A stretch of 64,000 bases of DNA. Source: Steromphala cineraria (Eukaryota > Mollusca > Gastropoda > Trochida > Trochidae). Shown here piece by piece: positions 10,949 to 23,555 of the stretch. The stretch spans positions 68,901,226 through 68,965,225 of the forward strand of contig OU744723.1 in NCBI GenBank assembly GCA_916613615.1, in the 5' to 3' direction. Numbering within the stretch: the first letter of the stretch is position 1; each line of letters opens with the position of its first letter. The position numbers were made by a program, and so were the translations under genes. The notes beneath the pieces were generated by a model. That model was not told the origin of the DNA, did not search any database, and saw nothing but the letters and a program-made list of their open reading frames with translations.

Positions 10949-13203
10949 GATGAAAGGGTTGACGACATAACCTCTGTTACAAATGAGTCATAGTACTCAG
11001 TGCTCGGTGTTCTGATACAAAAAAAATTCATATGACAACCTCTAAAAACTTTGAGACTAAGTAATCTTTAGGTTATTCAAATTCTTTAATCAGGGATGGC
11101 AACAGAGTTTTTGAAAAACAGATGAATTATGGTTTCAAGGTGGTAATCTATGAATAAAACTACAGTAAGAACTACCCAAAACAGCTGAAAACTGCCATCC
11201 CTGATCAATTATTGCAGATGGATATGTTCAACCAAACATGGACAGTCCTTCCTAAATCCTAAATATAAAAAGATTGGTTTTTCAAAATCAACGACATTCA
11301 ATAATTATGATAAGCTTTATCGCACATAAACATATCGTTGCTACAAAAAGATGATATTCACTAAAGTCAAACCGCTGTGAATACATAAACACTTGCAAAG
11401 GGTGTAAATCAGATTCATCTGTGCTGTGATAATTGAGAAAAAACTGTAGATTTTTTAACCCTATCTCTCATTTAAAAAAATCATTTTGCTCAAAAGGTCA
11501 TCCAAAAGTTGTTTGTCAAGATTAAAGACACATTAAATCACTTGTGTTCAATTTTGGTCACATTCCTGAACAGGCCTGAAACGCCAATAACTGAACTGGG
11601 TATGTAGTGTGGAATCTGCTATTTACAATTTGATGGCCTTATTCTGGAAATTCCATTAAAGTTCAAACCTCGACCACAATTGCTAAGAATGTTTCATTAA
11701 CACTCAGCTGAAATATTGGTTTTGATGTTTTGTTTTTGAATTATCAATAAAAGTTATGAAACAACTAATTTGCTCCTATTCAATGTCATATCGAAATAAC
11801 CGAAAACATATGTCCACTGTCTGGAGCACGAGATCCTTCCTTTAGGAATTTGCATATATATATATATGTTTTTTAAAAATCTTCCGGTTTCAACACTTTT
11901 GATGTCTGAAATCTTTCTATAAGGCATATGTTTCAACTCCTGTGACTAAGTGAGTTGCTGTGAAGTGTCCTTTTAGCATTATTTCAACTGTAACGGTGTA
12001 ACGTACTTATCATGACACACATTGAATTGAATATGAGGATATTTTCTAAGAGGAAAATGACTGAAACTGGCAAAGCTATGATATGAAAGACAATGCAGTA
12101 TGCCAAGCTATAAAGGCTGATTTACACATAATCATCTACACAATGCTATGTATACCCGGGCTGTACATAATAACATAATACTCTAGTTGTAATGAAGGGA
12201 ACTAACTGTCCTGTGAGGTGTACCTTCGATACTTATCAATCACAACCTATGTTCTATATATATATACATAATTATTTCTGTTTTAATTATTAAAAAACTT
12301 TTTCTTGAATTCAGATCTTAAATGAAAAAATAAGGGACAACCGAGGGTAATCCAATATGCCCCCGCCAAATAAGGAAAATCAATTCATACTTGAGATATT
12401 GATCTATAAGTTTGACAGAACAAAAACTTTCACGGTTGTTGCACTAGGGTACAAGAAAAGGATTCATTAATTGTAAATAAATGTAATGGCAAACATGCAC
12501 AACTGCTAAAATTTCTTTCAATTTTTATCACTTTAAAAATAATGTGTTCCAAAACTTATTTTCAATAAAAGAAAGTGCATTCATACGACAGTGAGACCTC
12601 AGGGTATTGATATCTGTTGAACAACCTTAGTCCCTAATAGTCAGATTATTTTGAATACACTATTGATACACCAATGATACAGTGCGGTGTACTGAAGGTG
12701 ATATGTGACTGTATTTACACATGTCCTGGTACGCTATCAGTGATATCTCATGCTGCAATGATTAGCATTGAACTTCTTTGCACAAGCAACATTTTCCCAC
12801 TTGTAGCTGAACGGTGATCCATACTGAAGAGAACTAGTTAAGGAACACTCAAATATTCTATTTCTATATCAAGATGACACATGAATCAATTATAGTCCAT
12901 GGAATATCAAGATACTGAAAATCAGGGTGGTCGGTAACTTATGTCCCTTATGTGGTTTTCAAGAAATTCTGAAAATCTAATAATTACAAGCAAGTTTTAC
13001 CAAAATAGCCACTGTCACTCTTTCATGTTTACAAGGTATAGGAAAGTTTCATGTGTCTTTTGTCACAAAATTATTGCCATGTTCCTTCATGACAAAGAAG
13101 GCCTGCTACATGTCATATCATGACATCCATGCCACATGACATCCCTTCCAAAGTAGAACACCCAGGACTGAAGTTTATCTTTGAATATTCAATCATTCTT
13201 TCC
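10949..13203. other. Gene-free interval downstream of KIF23
   Basis: No coding region recognised. A short (AT)n run lies at about 11854-11868. The part nearest 13203 probably includes the KIF23 3' UTR, but no clear polyadenylation signal on the minus strand could be fixed. Confidence 0.4.
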
Positions 13204-16200
13204 TCACACCATTGACGCTTTGGACCTCCTGAAAGTAAAAATGAAAACATTTTTGATGAAAGGGAAAAGAAAATTCCAGGAATATTTATCAAAGTCAACA
13301 TCTTTGAGAAGGAAGAAAACGTAGAATTTTGTTATCCAAGTGAAAATTTAGGAAGAAATTACCAGAAACATTAAGAAAATTTGTCTTTACTTGACAAATA
13401 CCATGTTTTTAGAAAATATGAGTGGGATATTTGTCTAAATAAATTGTGTGCAATATGTCACTTTTCTCTCAATACTCACTTGCCCACATTGCCGTGCCCT
13501 TCCATAGCCACATTACACCGCGTCTCTGTGTCCGTCCACTCGCCGTCAAAGTCCTGAGGTTGAGGACAAGAACTACGTCTCTTGCGTATGCCGGGTGCGC
13601 TGTGACGTAACGTTTCCACATCGTTGAACACCACGGCTGACCCTCCTCCCGCTGTCGGCATCACGTGACCCTGTTGATTGAAGAGAGTGAGTCAGTTGGA
13701 AACATTCTATCAACAAATTTCAACTATCTAACATGTTGATGTTGCCATCGAAAAGAGAGAAGATAGGTCAGGGAGAAGAGTGATTGAACAGAAAGGCAAA
13801 GTGAAAGACAGCAGGTTTTAGAATGACTCAAATATGGTCAGGCTTCCACCCTTTGACCTGTCAAGTTTAGGAGCATTAAAGCCCAGCTAGCACAGCCGTC
13901 ACGGTCGCTGAAGCACACAAACCATATCACAATCAAAAGGCATTAAGCCGATAGTTTAACATCACCAAGGACTTACAGCTAAAGCAATTACATAACATGA
14001 CAAAATCAAAATGATATAAAATCACTACGAAAAAATGATTTGGGACAATAAATAGATTTTCTACTTTGTCTCTTCTGATATCAACTTTATCAAAACTTGT
14101 TGATTAAAGTAAAATAAAATATCTGTAACTTTTAGTAATTGTGCTCATCTGGTTGATAAGAATCTGATCAATTATCTCAAACCTTGCTGCACAGGTGATA
14201 TCACTTGCAGTGTTGATCCTAGCCAGTCATCTGATAGGGTTATTTAGACAGATTTGGAAGATAAGATGGGAGGGACCTTGCAATGGACTGGACACCAAGC
14301 AGAAAGGGTTGGACATTTCAACAGGAAACTAATATATATCAACTTCTGCCTTCTAAGGGAAGAGTTGCCATGTTAAACCATGTAAAATGAAAAGCTTTTG
14401 TCACAAACCTAACGGTGCATATTTCAATTATGTTCTAAATTTAATCATTCACAAAAAGTCTGTGGGGGTATCTTAAATAATTAGGAGATAAACACACTGA
14501 TTGAAAATCAGCGGCATATAACAGAATTATTATAGCTCTAAATTTAATTTAGGTTGAACGCATAGCGTGAGGTTTTAAATGGATAATTTATAGCTATAAT
14601 TATTCAGTTATATGCCGTTGATTTCCAAACACAGAATGTTTATCTCCATTCTACCATAATAACGATTTGAAATCGAACTATATTCTTTCGCATTGACTCA
14701 GGCGTGCTGTCATGATGCTTGGCACGATTTCCATGGAGCGACATTCACACAATGTTGACGTATTTGGTAATCTCGAATGACGTTATATATAGTAGGCCTC
14801 AGAGAATAACGTCAATTTCCAAATGCTGCAAAGGGAGCTCACTCTATTCAGTAGACGTTTTATTATTTCATGACGGTTGTTAGCTTCTTAAATATGTTAA
14901 ATTATGGACGTCGGTATTATTGCATTTGTGTTGTAAATAAATTTAAAATAAGTGTATGCCTCATTTCAGTTGATATTTGTATGATATTCTGGCCGGTTAA
15001 ACATCGGTCCAGCCTAACGCTACCAAATGACGAACCATGCCAACAGGAAATCTGAACTGTTGTCAGTGTTGTGTATTTTGCAGGTTATGACATCATGCAA
15101 GCGTTAAGCTTGTGGTAAGTTTAAATGAATTTTAAGAATAATGTACATAAGAAGCATCAATGGCATATTTTGTGCAAATTAACGTCACAACAGCAATATT
15201 TGAGAACTACTTGCTGCTAGGCAACAAATGAATTCTTGCGCATTAGACGAAGTAAACAGCACTGTATATAACCAAATTATACGCCCTCTGATTTTTCACA
15301 GAAGCCAACCAGAAATGAATATTTTGCACATTTATGGTAGAATAGCATGTATCTCCAACTCTCATCCTGATTAACATGGTCAGTGATCAATCTACAGATA
15401 TGAAAATCTGAGTCAAGGGACTCGCTAACAAAAGTCTAGTGAATCCAAGCTGATTTAAATGAGTCCTTTAATAAGTAAGCACATAGTACCACAAAAAAAA
15501 CCTATGCATCCCATGACTCACAGCTTTAATTTCTATGAGTCCTTTCTAAATTTTATGAGTATTTTAAGCAGGACTCGCAGGTAAATTTATCCCTGCATGG
15601 TACAGGGGTATCCTACAATTCACAGTAAACCTGTGATCTCAAAGGGATATCTAAGAGCCATGTATATCTAACTGGTCACCTTGATGAGTTTGGTAGCAAG
15701 TTCACCCTCCGAGTCCAGCTCGTGAGTTGTTAGCAGGTACTTGGACGCCTCCTTCGTGTCCTTCAGCTCCAGCTTGGACACTGACCGCTTCTTGTTCAGC
15801 TTGGGCTGCAGCACTGCGTCTACAACACAAGATGGACGGTGGTATCAGGTGCTTGTTTCAACTGATCTAGGGCCGGGCATCATTTCATAAAGCACTAAGG
15901 TGATCATAAGTCACTACAGCAGCCTTAGCATAAGGATGGGTATCGTTCCTAATTTCTGTATTGCAATATTTTGCTATACAGAAAAGATGAGCTATGAGAA
16001 CGATAATCATTGCTCAGCTATGAGTCGTATTGGAGAGGGATATTTTTTTAAAAAACTTTTTATGATCTGTATACATATATGTAAGAGCCGAATCCATGGC
16101 AGGCCTCAAATCCGTTGCGGATTTTCAAATCCATGGCGGATTTTCAAATACATGGAAAATTGCCGTACCTATCAAAAGCTGTGGCAGATTTTGTATTGAT

Positions 16201-19200
16201 TGTGATAAGACATTTTCAGCTGGGTATAATTGTGCTACCAACATTCAATTTATGTGTTTTCCTACATGTAGTAAACTGTATTGTAAGCCAAACTCTGCAA
16301 TTAGTCAATAAGTAATGCAATCGGTACAACAATATGTTCGCCACTAAATTAACGTCTTTAGGGAATTAGCCCTTGGATTCCCTTAGACTGACTTTTTTTC
16401 GTACTTAGATATTTGTTGACTATCTTTTTTAACCCTTGGATCCGTATCGACAATGTTTTAGGGTTAGTTTGTCTAGTGCAAGGGTCGGTAACGTATATTG
16501 TAGATAAAGTGGTGAACATATTGTAAATTGAACCTATAATGCTAACCCTTACCCTAACCCTAACCGTTAAGAAATCCCTTAATATGAATCCAAGGGCTAA
16601 AGAAGATAGTTTCAATGAATTTATGACTAAAGAAGAGTTGCAATAAATACAAGGGCTACAAAAGAGAGCTGATATTTTTCCAAGGCTTAAATAGACAGCA
16701 TGACGAAAATAAGTAACATATCGCTATTTGGATAATGCCATCTCGGACGGCAATAGAGGCTGAATTCTTTTCTTTCTGTTGGAAAATATCTTGCATTCTC
16801 AATGAACAGCGGTTTCATCTGGCGATGCGAACAGTTAGCGATTATTAAGTCATCCTTCAATGACGTCACTTAACATGACGTCAATAAACAATCAAACACG
16901 CCATAGATTAGGAAATCCGCCACAGATTAGAGACCCGCCACAGATATGAGTCCTGCATATATATGAGCTATTTTCACAACACAACTTCACACTTTGTAAA
17001 GAACTTTCCTTCAATCATGATTATATTCGGTCGTGATTTTTTGCAATTTTAGATTAAAATAGCTAATTTTAAAATGTTCGATATATTGGATATTAGGAAG
17101 ACAAAGGAAATGCTATGGATGAACACCTTCTTTATTTGAAGTGTACCGAATGACCTCACCTATTTCCACATCCCCATTGGGTCGATGATCCACCCACACT
17201 TCAGCATTTGATGAAGATTTTGATCTGCGGTGGTTACGAGTATTGTATGCTGGTGGTCTCTGAAAAATAACATTTTCTTGTTGAATTTTGATGTTGAATT
17301 TCAATATAATATTGATTGTTGTTACAAGGGTTTTGTACAGGGTTTTAATTGTTTGTAGATCATCAGTGTGCAAGATTAAGTTAGTGTTGAGTTGTTATCA
17401 CAGTATTGTCTGACATTTGTATTTCAAAACACAAAACTGGGTCTGAGTATACCGATTTATGAGATATTCCTTAATTTTAAAGGTAAGAATACATAAAAGT
17501 TTTATAAAAAGAGTCTCAAAGGACAGTTCTGAAAACTGATTTGTTAGAAATTACTTGATTTGTATGAGAATGAATAAAGAAGGTTTCAAGATCTAAGTAG
17601 ATCATTGAGCTCAGATGATCACCAGTACTACTCTGAATGATGATGGATTATACGGAGTCTACTACGATATACATATGTACATACTACAACTCCTGGTTTG
17701 CCGAGAGGCTGGCTCATGGTTCAAGCTCAACTCTCACGAGAACTCTCACTTTACTCTTAAGAATCTATAAATGGAGTCTACTATTATATATACCACTTTT
17801 TGGTTAGGCGAGCATGCAGTTTAAGTAAATCTCATACACTTTACTTGCCATAGTTTAAATGGAGTTTGATGTTATTGACTCGCACAGCAGAGCGAGGCAC
17901 ATAGTATACAAAATACCATAGAAAGCACTCACACACACTTTTCTCTTGATGTGGTATACTCACTGGTTTAGTGGGGGGAGGCACATGGTTCAGGTTGTAC
18001 ATAGACTTGGCCGAGGTGACCCCAGCGGTCTGAGTGCGAGTCATCCTCCCCGTCCCTCCCACCCCCACACGGGACACATCCGTGTCGGAGCAAGCCGGGG
18101 TGATGTACCCGGGGGTGGTGTACGTGCGGGGTTTAGGGGCGGGGCGCCGGGGGGTCACTGTGGGCTTGTTCTGGTTGACGATATTCTCCAGCATCTTCAG
18201 TTTATGGTCTCGCTCCTGGATCTCTGCTCCAGCTTGTACGGCAACCTTCCGTCTCTCCTTCTCCTGGAGACAGACAGACAGATAGATAGATAGAGGAGTC
18301 ACTCACTGTCACTGAGGTATCAGTGGACATCTACATACACAGGTCGGGAAGGTAGGAGTCACAGGCCACCTTGCATGTTCAAAACTATATATTCTTTTGT
18401 TTGGAAGGTTACAATAACATTTTCAACACGTAAAATGCATATATCATTATGAATTCAAAAGAATAAAAATGTTGGTATGCATAAACAATTATAGAAACAG
18501 AACAATTAACCGTTGAGTCTGACTGATCTAGACTCCTTTACAACTTCATGTCCTCTCACATGTGTCAGATTAAAGTGTAATGTCTATATTTGATGAGAGA
18601 GTTTACTACGTACCATGTTCTTCTCCCACTGGTGGTTGTGCATCTCGAGACGAGTACGGAAGTCGTACTTCATCTTCTCCTTCTCCGTCTTCTCCACCTG
18701 GATCTTCCAGTTCTTGTCTTGCAGCTAGAGAGAGAGAGAGAGAGAGTTCATTTACAGCTACATCACAGAGAGAGAGGGAGAGAGAGAATTCATTAACAGC
18801 TACATCACAGAGAGAGAGAGAGAGAATTCATTTACAGCTACATCACAGAGAGAGAGAGAGTTCATTTACAGCTACATCACAGAGAGAGAGGGAGAGAGAG
18901 AATTCATTAACAGCTACACCACACAGAGGGAGAGAGAGAGTTCATTTACAGCTACATCACAGAGAGAATTCATTAACAGCTACATCACACAGAGGGAGAG
19001 AGAGAGAGTTCATTTACAGCTACATTACAGAGAGAGAGAGAGAGAGTTCATTTACAGCTACATCACAGAGAGAATTCATTTACAGCTACATCACAGAGAG
19101 AGAGAGAGAGAGAGAGAGTTCATTTACAGTTACATCACAGAGAGAGAATTCATTTACAGCTACATCACAGAGAGAGAGAGTTCATTTACAGCTACACCAG

Positions 19201-22200
19201 AGAGAGAGAGAGAGAGAGAATTCATTAACATCATTAATGTGATCATTAACTGAGATACTGCCGTGTGAGGTCAAGTGATATTATGGGAAACTTGACATGG
19301 TTTAAACATATTTATTTCCAATATGAAAGGAAACTGACCGGTAAAGAAGCCAGACTTTATCTTAATACAGCTCCAATGACGTGATATGTGCACATGTGAG
19401 CATATTGAAATACGTCACTACCTATTTTGACCCAGAAGATGACATATCCAAATGTTCCCCAATAAATCAGGAACTCAATAAACTATTGGAAAAAAGGTTC
19501 CAAGAACTTGAAGACCTCAAAAGGCACTTCACATGATATCAAAATCAAGTTTTATTGACCTAGTAGTAGTACTGCTCTGGAAACAAAATGATTCACTAGA
19601 CAGACAAGGCGCTATATTCCATATTCCTATATTCATCAGTGGACATTCAATTTCTCTCCCCAGAAATGTTGATCAATTCATAATGTTGATGCAACCTCTG
19701 TTTAAAGAAATAATAAATCCCTGGTTTCTGGCAGTTCCCCCTGGTGAAAAATTCACACGACAAACCAATTGGCAAATTTCAGCCAATGACAACACTTCTC
19801 ATGGGGTAGTTCTCATCACAATAAACCTTGAGACTGAGTGTCTGCGAGACAGTAGTACATACCTTGAGACTGAGTGTCTGTGAGACAGTGGTACATACCT
19901 TGAGACAGTGTCTGTGAGACAGTGGTACATACCTTGAGATTGAGTGTCTGTGAGACAGTAGTACATACCTTGAGACTGAGTGTCTGTGAGACTTTAGTAC
20001 ATACCTTGAGACTGAGTGTCTGCGAGACAGTAGTACTTACCTTGAGACTGAGTGTCTGCGAGACAGTAGTACTTACGTTGAGACGGAGTGTCTCTGAGAC
20101 AGAAGTACTTACTTTGAGACTACGAGTCTGTGAGACAGTAGTACTTACCTTGAGACTGAGTGTCTGTGAGACAGTAGTACATACCTTAAGACAGTAGTAC
20201 ATACCTAGAGACTGAATATCTGTGAGACAGTGGTATCTACCTTGAGACTGAATGTCTGCGAGACAGTAGTACTAACCTTGAGACTGAGTGTCTGTAAGAC
20301 AGTAGTACTTACCTTGAGACTATGAGTCAATGAGACTTCAGTACATACCTTGAGATTGAATGTCTGTAAGACAGTAGTACATACCTTGAGACTGAGCGTC
20401 TGCGAGACAGTAGTACATACCTTGAGACTGAGAGTCTGTGAGACTACAGTACATACCTTGAGACTGAATGTCTGTGAGAAAGTAGTTCATATCTTAAGAC
20501 AGTAGTACATACCTTGAGACTGAGTGTCTGTGAGTCCTTCTCCAGTTCCTGGTTGCGGCGAGACAGGTCGAGGTTCTTCTTCTCCAGCTGTTTGTTCTTG
20601 GTCTCCACCTTCTGCAGCTCGCGCTCCTTGCGTGACATCATCGACTCCAGCTCCTGCAGCCGGGTCTGCATCTCCCCGTACTCACGCTCCATCTCCACCA
20701 GCTCCGCCCGGGAGTTGTCCTCTGCACCGACAATAATAATGATGTCATTATTTTAACACTTAGTCATCCTCATTCCCCCCTCAATAATGATTTATCATTC
20801 GTTCTGGAGATATCCTGCTGACAAGCTTAAAATGAAGATGCTTAAATTTACAAATCCTTGCTGTGACCTTGAAAATAATGTGAAGGTCACCAAAATCAAC
20901 TGGGCCCGGCGCCTTCCCAATAAGATGCTTTGTGTAAATTATGAAGAGAATCCAATTAACTGTTCTTAAAATATCCCGCTGACAAGCTTAAAATGCAGGT
21001 TTCAATGCTGAAATTTTCAAAGCCTCGCTGTGACCTAGAAAATAATGTGAAGGTCACCAAAATCTACTGGGCCCGGCGCCTTCCCAATAAGATGCTTTGT
21101 GTAAATTATGAAGAGAATCCAGTTAATGGTTCTTGAAATAACCCGCTGACAAGCCTTAATGAGGGTGTCGATGCTTAAATTTACAAAGCTTCGCAGTGAC
21201 CTTGAAAATAATGTGAAGGTCACCAAAATCGACTGGGCCCGGCGCCTTCCCAATAAAATGTCTTGTGTAAATTATGAAGAGAATCCAGTTAATGGTTTTT
21301 GAAATATCCAGCTGACAAGCTTAAAATGCAGGTTTCAATGCTGAAATTTTCAAAGCCTCGCTGTGACCTAGAAAATAATGTGAAGGTCACCAAAATCTAC
21401 TGGGCCCGGCGCCTTCCCAATAAGATGCTTTGTGTAAATTATGAAGAGAATCCAGTTAATGGTTCTTGAAATAACCCGCTGACAAGCCTTAATGAGGGTG
21501 TCGATGCTTAAATTTACAAAGCCTCGCAGTGACCTTGAAAATAATGTGAAGGTCACCAAAATCTACTGGGCCCGGCGCCTTCCCAATAAAATGTCTTGTG
21601 TAAATTATGAAGAGAATCCAGTTAATGGTTTTTGAAATATCCAGCTGACATGCTTAAAATGCAGGTTTCAATGCTGAAATTTTCAAAGCCTCGCTGTGAC
21701 CTTGAACCTAATGTGAAGGTGACCAAGTACCGGTACATACCGCGCCTGGTGAGGTCCATGATAAGAGTGTGTCTACGCTTGTATCGTTCCTCCAGGAAGC
21801 AGTCGAGGGTGAGGGTGAGTCTGATCATCTCCAGCGTGGATCAGCTACAAAAGTCAAGTGGGCTTGTAAGGACATGATCGTCACATAACATATCACTATC
21901 ATTCCTTGGGTCAGGAAATTTTATCATTTCAGTTAAAATTCAAAATGACAAGTTTTAATCTTAAACAAATTGAAAAAAAAAATGCAGAATAAGAGAAACA
22001 GCATAATTGCTGATCAATCACATCCAAAAAGATTACATGCCGACCAGCAAGAATTAACCAGGTTTATACTTAAGTTTCTAGTTGTTTGTTGCAGAGCCCC
22101 CTGCTAGCACTGACTTTTAACATCTCACAAGGATTAACGTGGCCTATGCTAGAGAGAGTAAGTGTTTGTGACAGGTGCCCCAGTTGACCACAAGGATTAA

Positions 22201-23146
22201 CATGGCCTCTGCTAGAGAGAGTAAGTGTTTGTGACAGGTGCCCCAGTTGACCACAAGGATTAACGTGGCCTATGCTAGAGAGAGTAAGTGTTTGTGACAG
22301 GTGCCCCAGTTGACCACAAGGATTAACATGGCCTCTGCTAGAGAGAGTAAGTGTTTGTGACAGGTGCCCCAGTTGACCACAAGGATTAACATGGCCTATG
22401 CTAGAGAGAGTAAGTGTTTGTGACAGGTGCCCCAGTTGACCACAAGGATTAACGTGGCCTATGCTAGAGAGAGTAAGTGTTTGTGACAGGTGCCCCAGTT
22501 GACCACAAGGATTAACATGGCCTCTGCTAGAGAGAGTAAGTGTTTGTGACAGGTGCCCCAGTTGACCACAAGGATTAGCCTGGCCTATGCTAGAGAGAGT
22601 AAGTGTTTGTGACAGGTGCCCCAGTTGACCACAAGGATTAGCCTGGCCTCTGCTAGAGAGAGTAAGTGTTTGTGACAGGTGCCCCAGTTGACCACAAGGA
22701 TTAGCCTGGCCTCTGCTAGAGAGAATAAGTGTTTGTGACAGGTGCCCCAGTTGACCACAAGGATTAGCCTGGCCTCTGCTAGAGAGAGTAAGTGTTTGTG
22801 ACAGGTGCCCCAGTTGACCACAAGGATTAACGTGGCCTATGCTAGAGAGAGTAAGTGTTTGTGACAGGTGCTCCAGTTGACCACAAGGATTAACGTGGCC
22901 TATGCTAGAGAGAGTAAGTGTTTGTGACAGGTGCCCCAGTTGACCACAAGGATTAACGTGGCCTATGCTAGAGAGAGTAAGTGTTTGTGACAGGTACCCC
23001 AGTTGACCACAAGGATTAACATGGCCTATGCTAGAGAGAGTAAGTGTTTGTGACAGGTACCCCAGTAACAAGGGACTCACTCACCTCGAGCGGGGGGAAG
23101 GAGGGGCCAAGGCTGTAGTCTATTGTCGGCATGGGCGGAGGCTCCT
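13204..23146 (-). CDS. KIF23: KIF23/MKLP1, C-terminal half only (nine exons, 407 codons plus stop)
   Basis: Exons: 23146-23085, 21828-21741, 20721-20513, 18724-18614, 18263-17964, 17259-17160, 15819-15680, 13670-13480, 13228-13204. Phases match at every junction and the frame stays open to TGA at 13204. The first exon carries SFPPLE. A coiled-coil region rich in E, K and R follows (exons 3-5), then a Pro/Thr-rich linker. The tail is diagnostic: HRRSKSSSNAEVWVDHRP, then EASKYLLTTHELDSEGE, then GGGSAVVFNDVETL, then RKRRSS and GEWTDTETRC, each matching vertebrate MKLP1 in order. RKRRSS aligns with the nuclear-localisation/Aurora B site of MKLP1. The family forms centralspindlin with RACGAP1 and bundles midzone microtubules in cytokinesis. 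The motor domain and neck are absent; no further upstream exon was found. Stopping at the TGA at 13476 instead of using the last intron is an alternative C-terminus. The acceptor of the second exon (CTGGAG) has a weak pyrimidine tract. Confidence 0.9.
14485..14650. mobile_element. TIR element (MITE) in a KIF23 intron
   Basis: The left arm begins GGAGATAAACACACTG and contains ATCAGCGGCATATAAC; the right arm is its inverted counterpart ending in GTTTATCTCC. Arms are about 55 bp with several mismatches. A more diverged arm is at about 15265-15350. Target duplication not resolved. Confidence 0.6.
16367..16599. repeat. Inverted-repeat element with a short telomere-like run
   Basis: TTAGCCCTTGGATTC at 16367-16381 is exactly inverted at 16585-16599. 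Between them, near 16541-16564, is CTAACCCTTACCCTAACCCTAACC cut short, a telomere-like run of about four units. It lies in a KIF23 intron. Mobile-element status is a guess. Confidence 0.5.
18727..19240. repeat. AG-rich minisatellite next to a KIF23 acceptor
   Basis: About 14 units of 28-45 bp, each TTCATTTACAGCTACATCAC plus an (AG)n run of variable length. On the minus strand the (CT)n run closest to 18724 is the pyrimidine tract of the acceptor CTCTCTAG|CTGCAAG. Tract length may therefore affect splicing. Long plus-strand ORFs here are products of the repeat. Confidence 0.9.
19827..20512. repeat. 36-bp minisatellite that repeats the KIF23 exon end and its splice donor
   Basis: About 20 units, most of them 36 bp. 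On the minus strand each unit reads approximately CTGTCTCACAG, ACACTCAGTCTCAAG, GTATGTACTA. The last 20 or so bases of the exon ending at 20513 (ACACTCAGTCTCAAG|GTATGTACTACT) are the founding copy. Most units keep a consensus-like donor (AAG|GTATGT or AAG|GTAAGT) and many keep a CAG acceptor-like site 15 bases before it. Two units are shortened to about 20 bp. Confidence 0.92.
20810..21735. repeat. Tandem repeat of about 167 bp (six units) in a KIF23 intron
   Basis: The phrase GAAGGTCAC recurs at 20882, 21049, 21215, 21382, 21548 and 21715, a spacing of 166-167 bp. Two alternating variants give a 333-bp higher-order period. Each unit contains the inverted pair GTGACCT and AAGGTCAC and the phrase GGGCCCGGCGCC. 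The last unit ends within about 15 bp of the exon donor at 21741. The unit length is close to known bivalve satellites of about 160 bp, but identity is not established. Confidence 0.88.
22118..23064. repeat. 63-bp minisatellite, about 15 units, in a KIF23 intron
   Basis: The unit includes AGAGAGAGTAAGTGTTTGTG and CCAGTTGACCACAAGGATTA. Because 63 is divisible by three, the minus strand has an accidental open frame of 336 codons built of 21-residue repeats. It starts about 20 bp from the donor of the exon ending at 23085. No sign that it is translated: it lies wholly within an intron. Confidence 0.92.
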
Positions 23147-23555
23147 CTGTAAACGGAAACAAAGAGATGATCAAATTAGTAGATAAAACATTGAAGACAT
23201 AATATTGTTTGTAAAGCCAAAACATGATATCTTATAAACAATGATGCATCATGTTCATCCGCATCATGGAAAGTTCCAGAAACTGAAAGGATATCACATG
23301 TTAATGAACCACCACTAGAAGTTGAGTCAGTTTATTTCACTGAATGACCATTAAGCCCGGCTTGATAAATATTCTAGTGATAATTTGCAAATTGTTCCTC
23401 TCTTACATCTAGTCATTCTCTCTCCACTGAAGCAATTCATATCATAAAATCCTGATTATTTAAGCAGCAGCTTTTTTCATTGTCAAACTAGAAAGTGTTA
23501 TTAACCGTAAAAACAGATGTCTCCAAAACCTCTAAACAATACTATCATAAAGCAC
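23147..23555. other. Sequence between KIF23 and the TIR element; nothing recognised
   Basis: Read on the minus strand, no motor-domain, neck or WD40 exon is present. The expected upstream KIF23 exons are missing here. Confidence 0.4.

Noticed and set aside
16541..16564. True telomere or chromosome end
   Set aside because: Only about four units, imperfect, inside a KIF23 intron.
18580..19242. 220-codon plus-strand ORF rich in RERE
   Set aside because: AG-repeat translation on the strand opposite KIF23; no domain and no codon structure beyond the repeat.
19816..20202. 128-codon minus-strand ORF of 12-residue repeats
   Set aside because: Translation of the 36-bp array; the frame is broken in the remaining units and it lies in an intron.
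22070..23080. 336-codon ORF on the minus strand
   Set aside because: It is a 63-bp minisatellite within a KIF23 intron; the open frame follows from the unit length.
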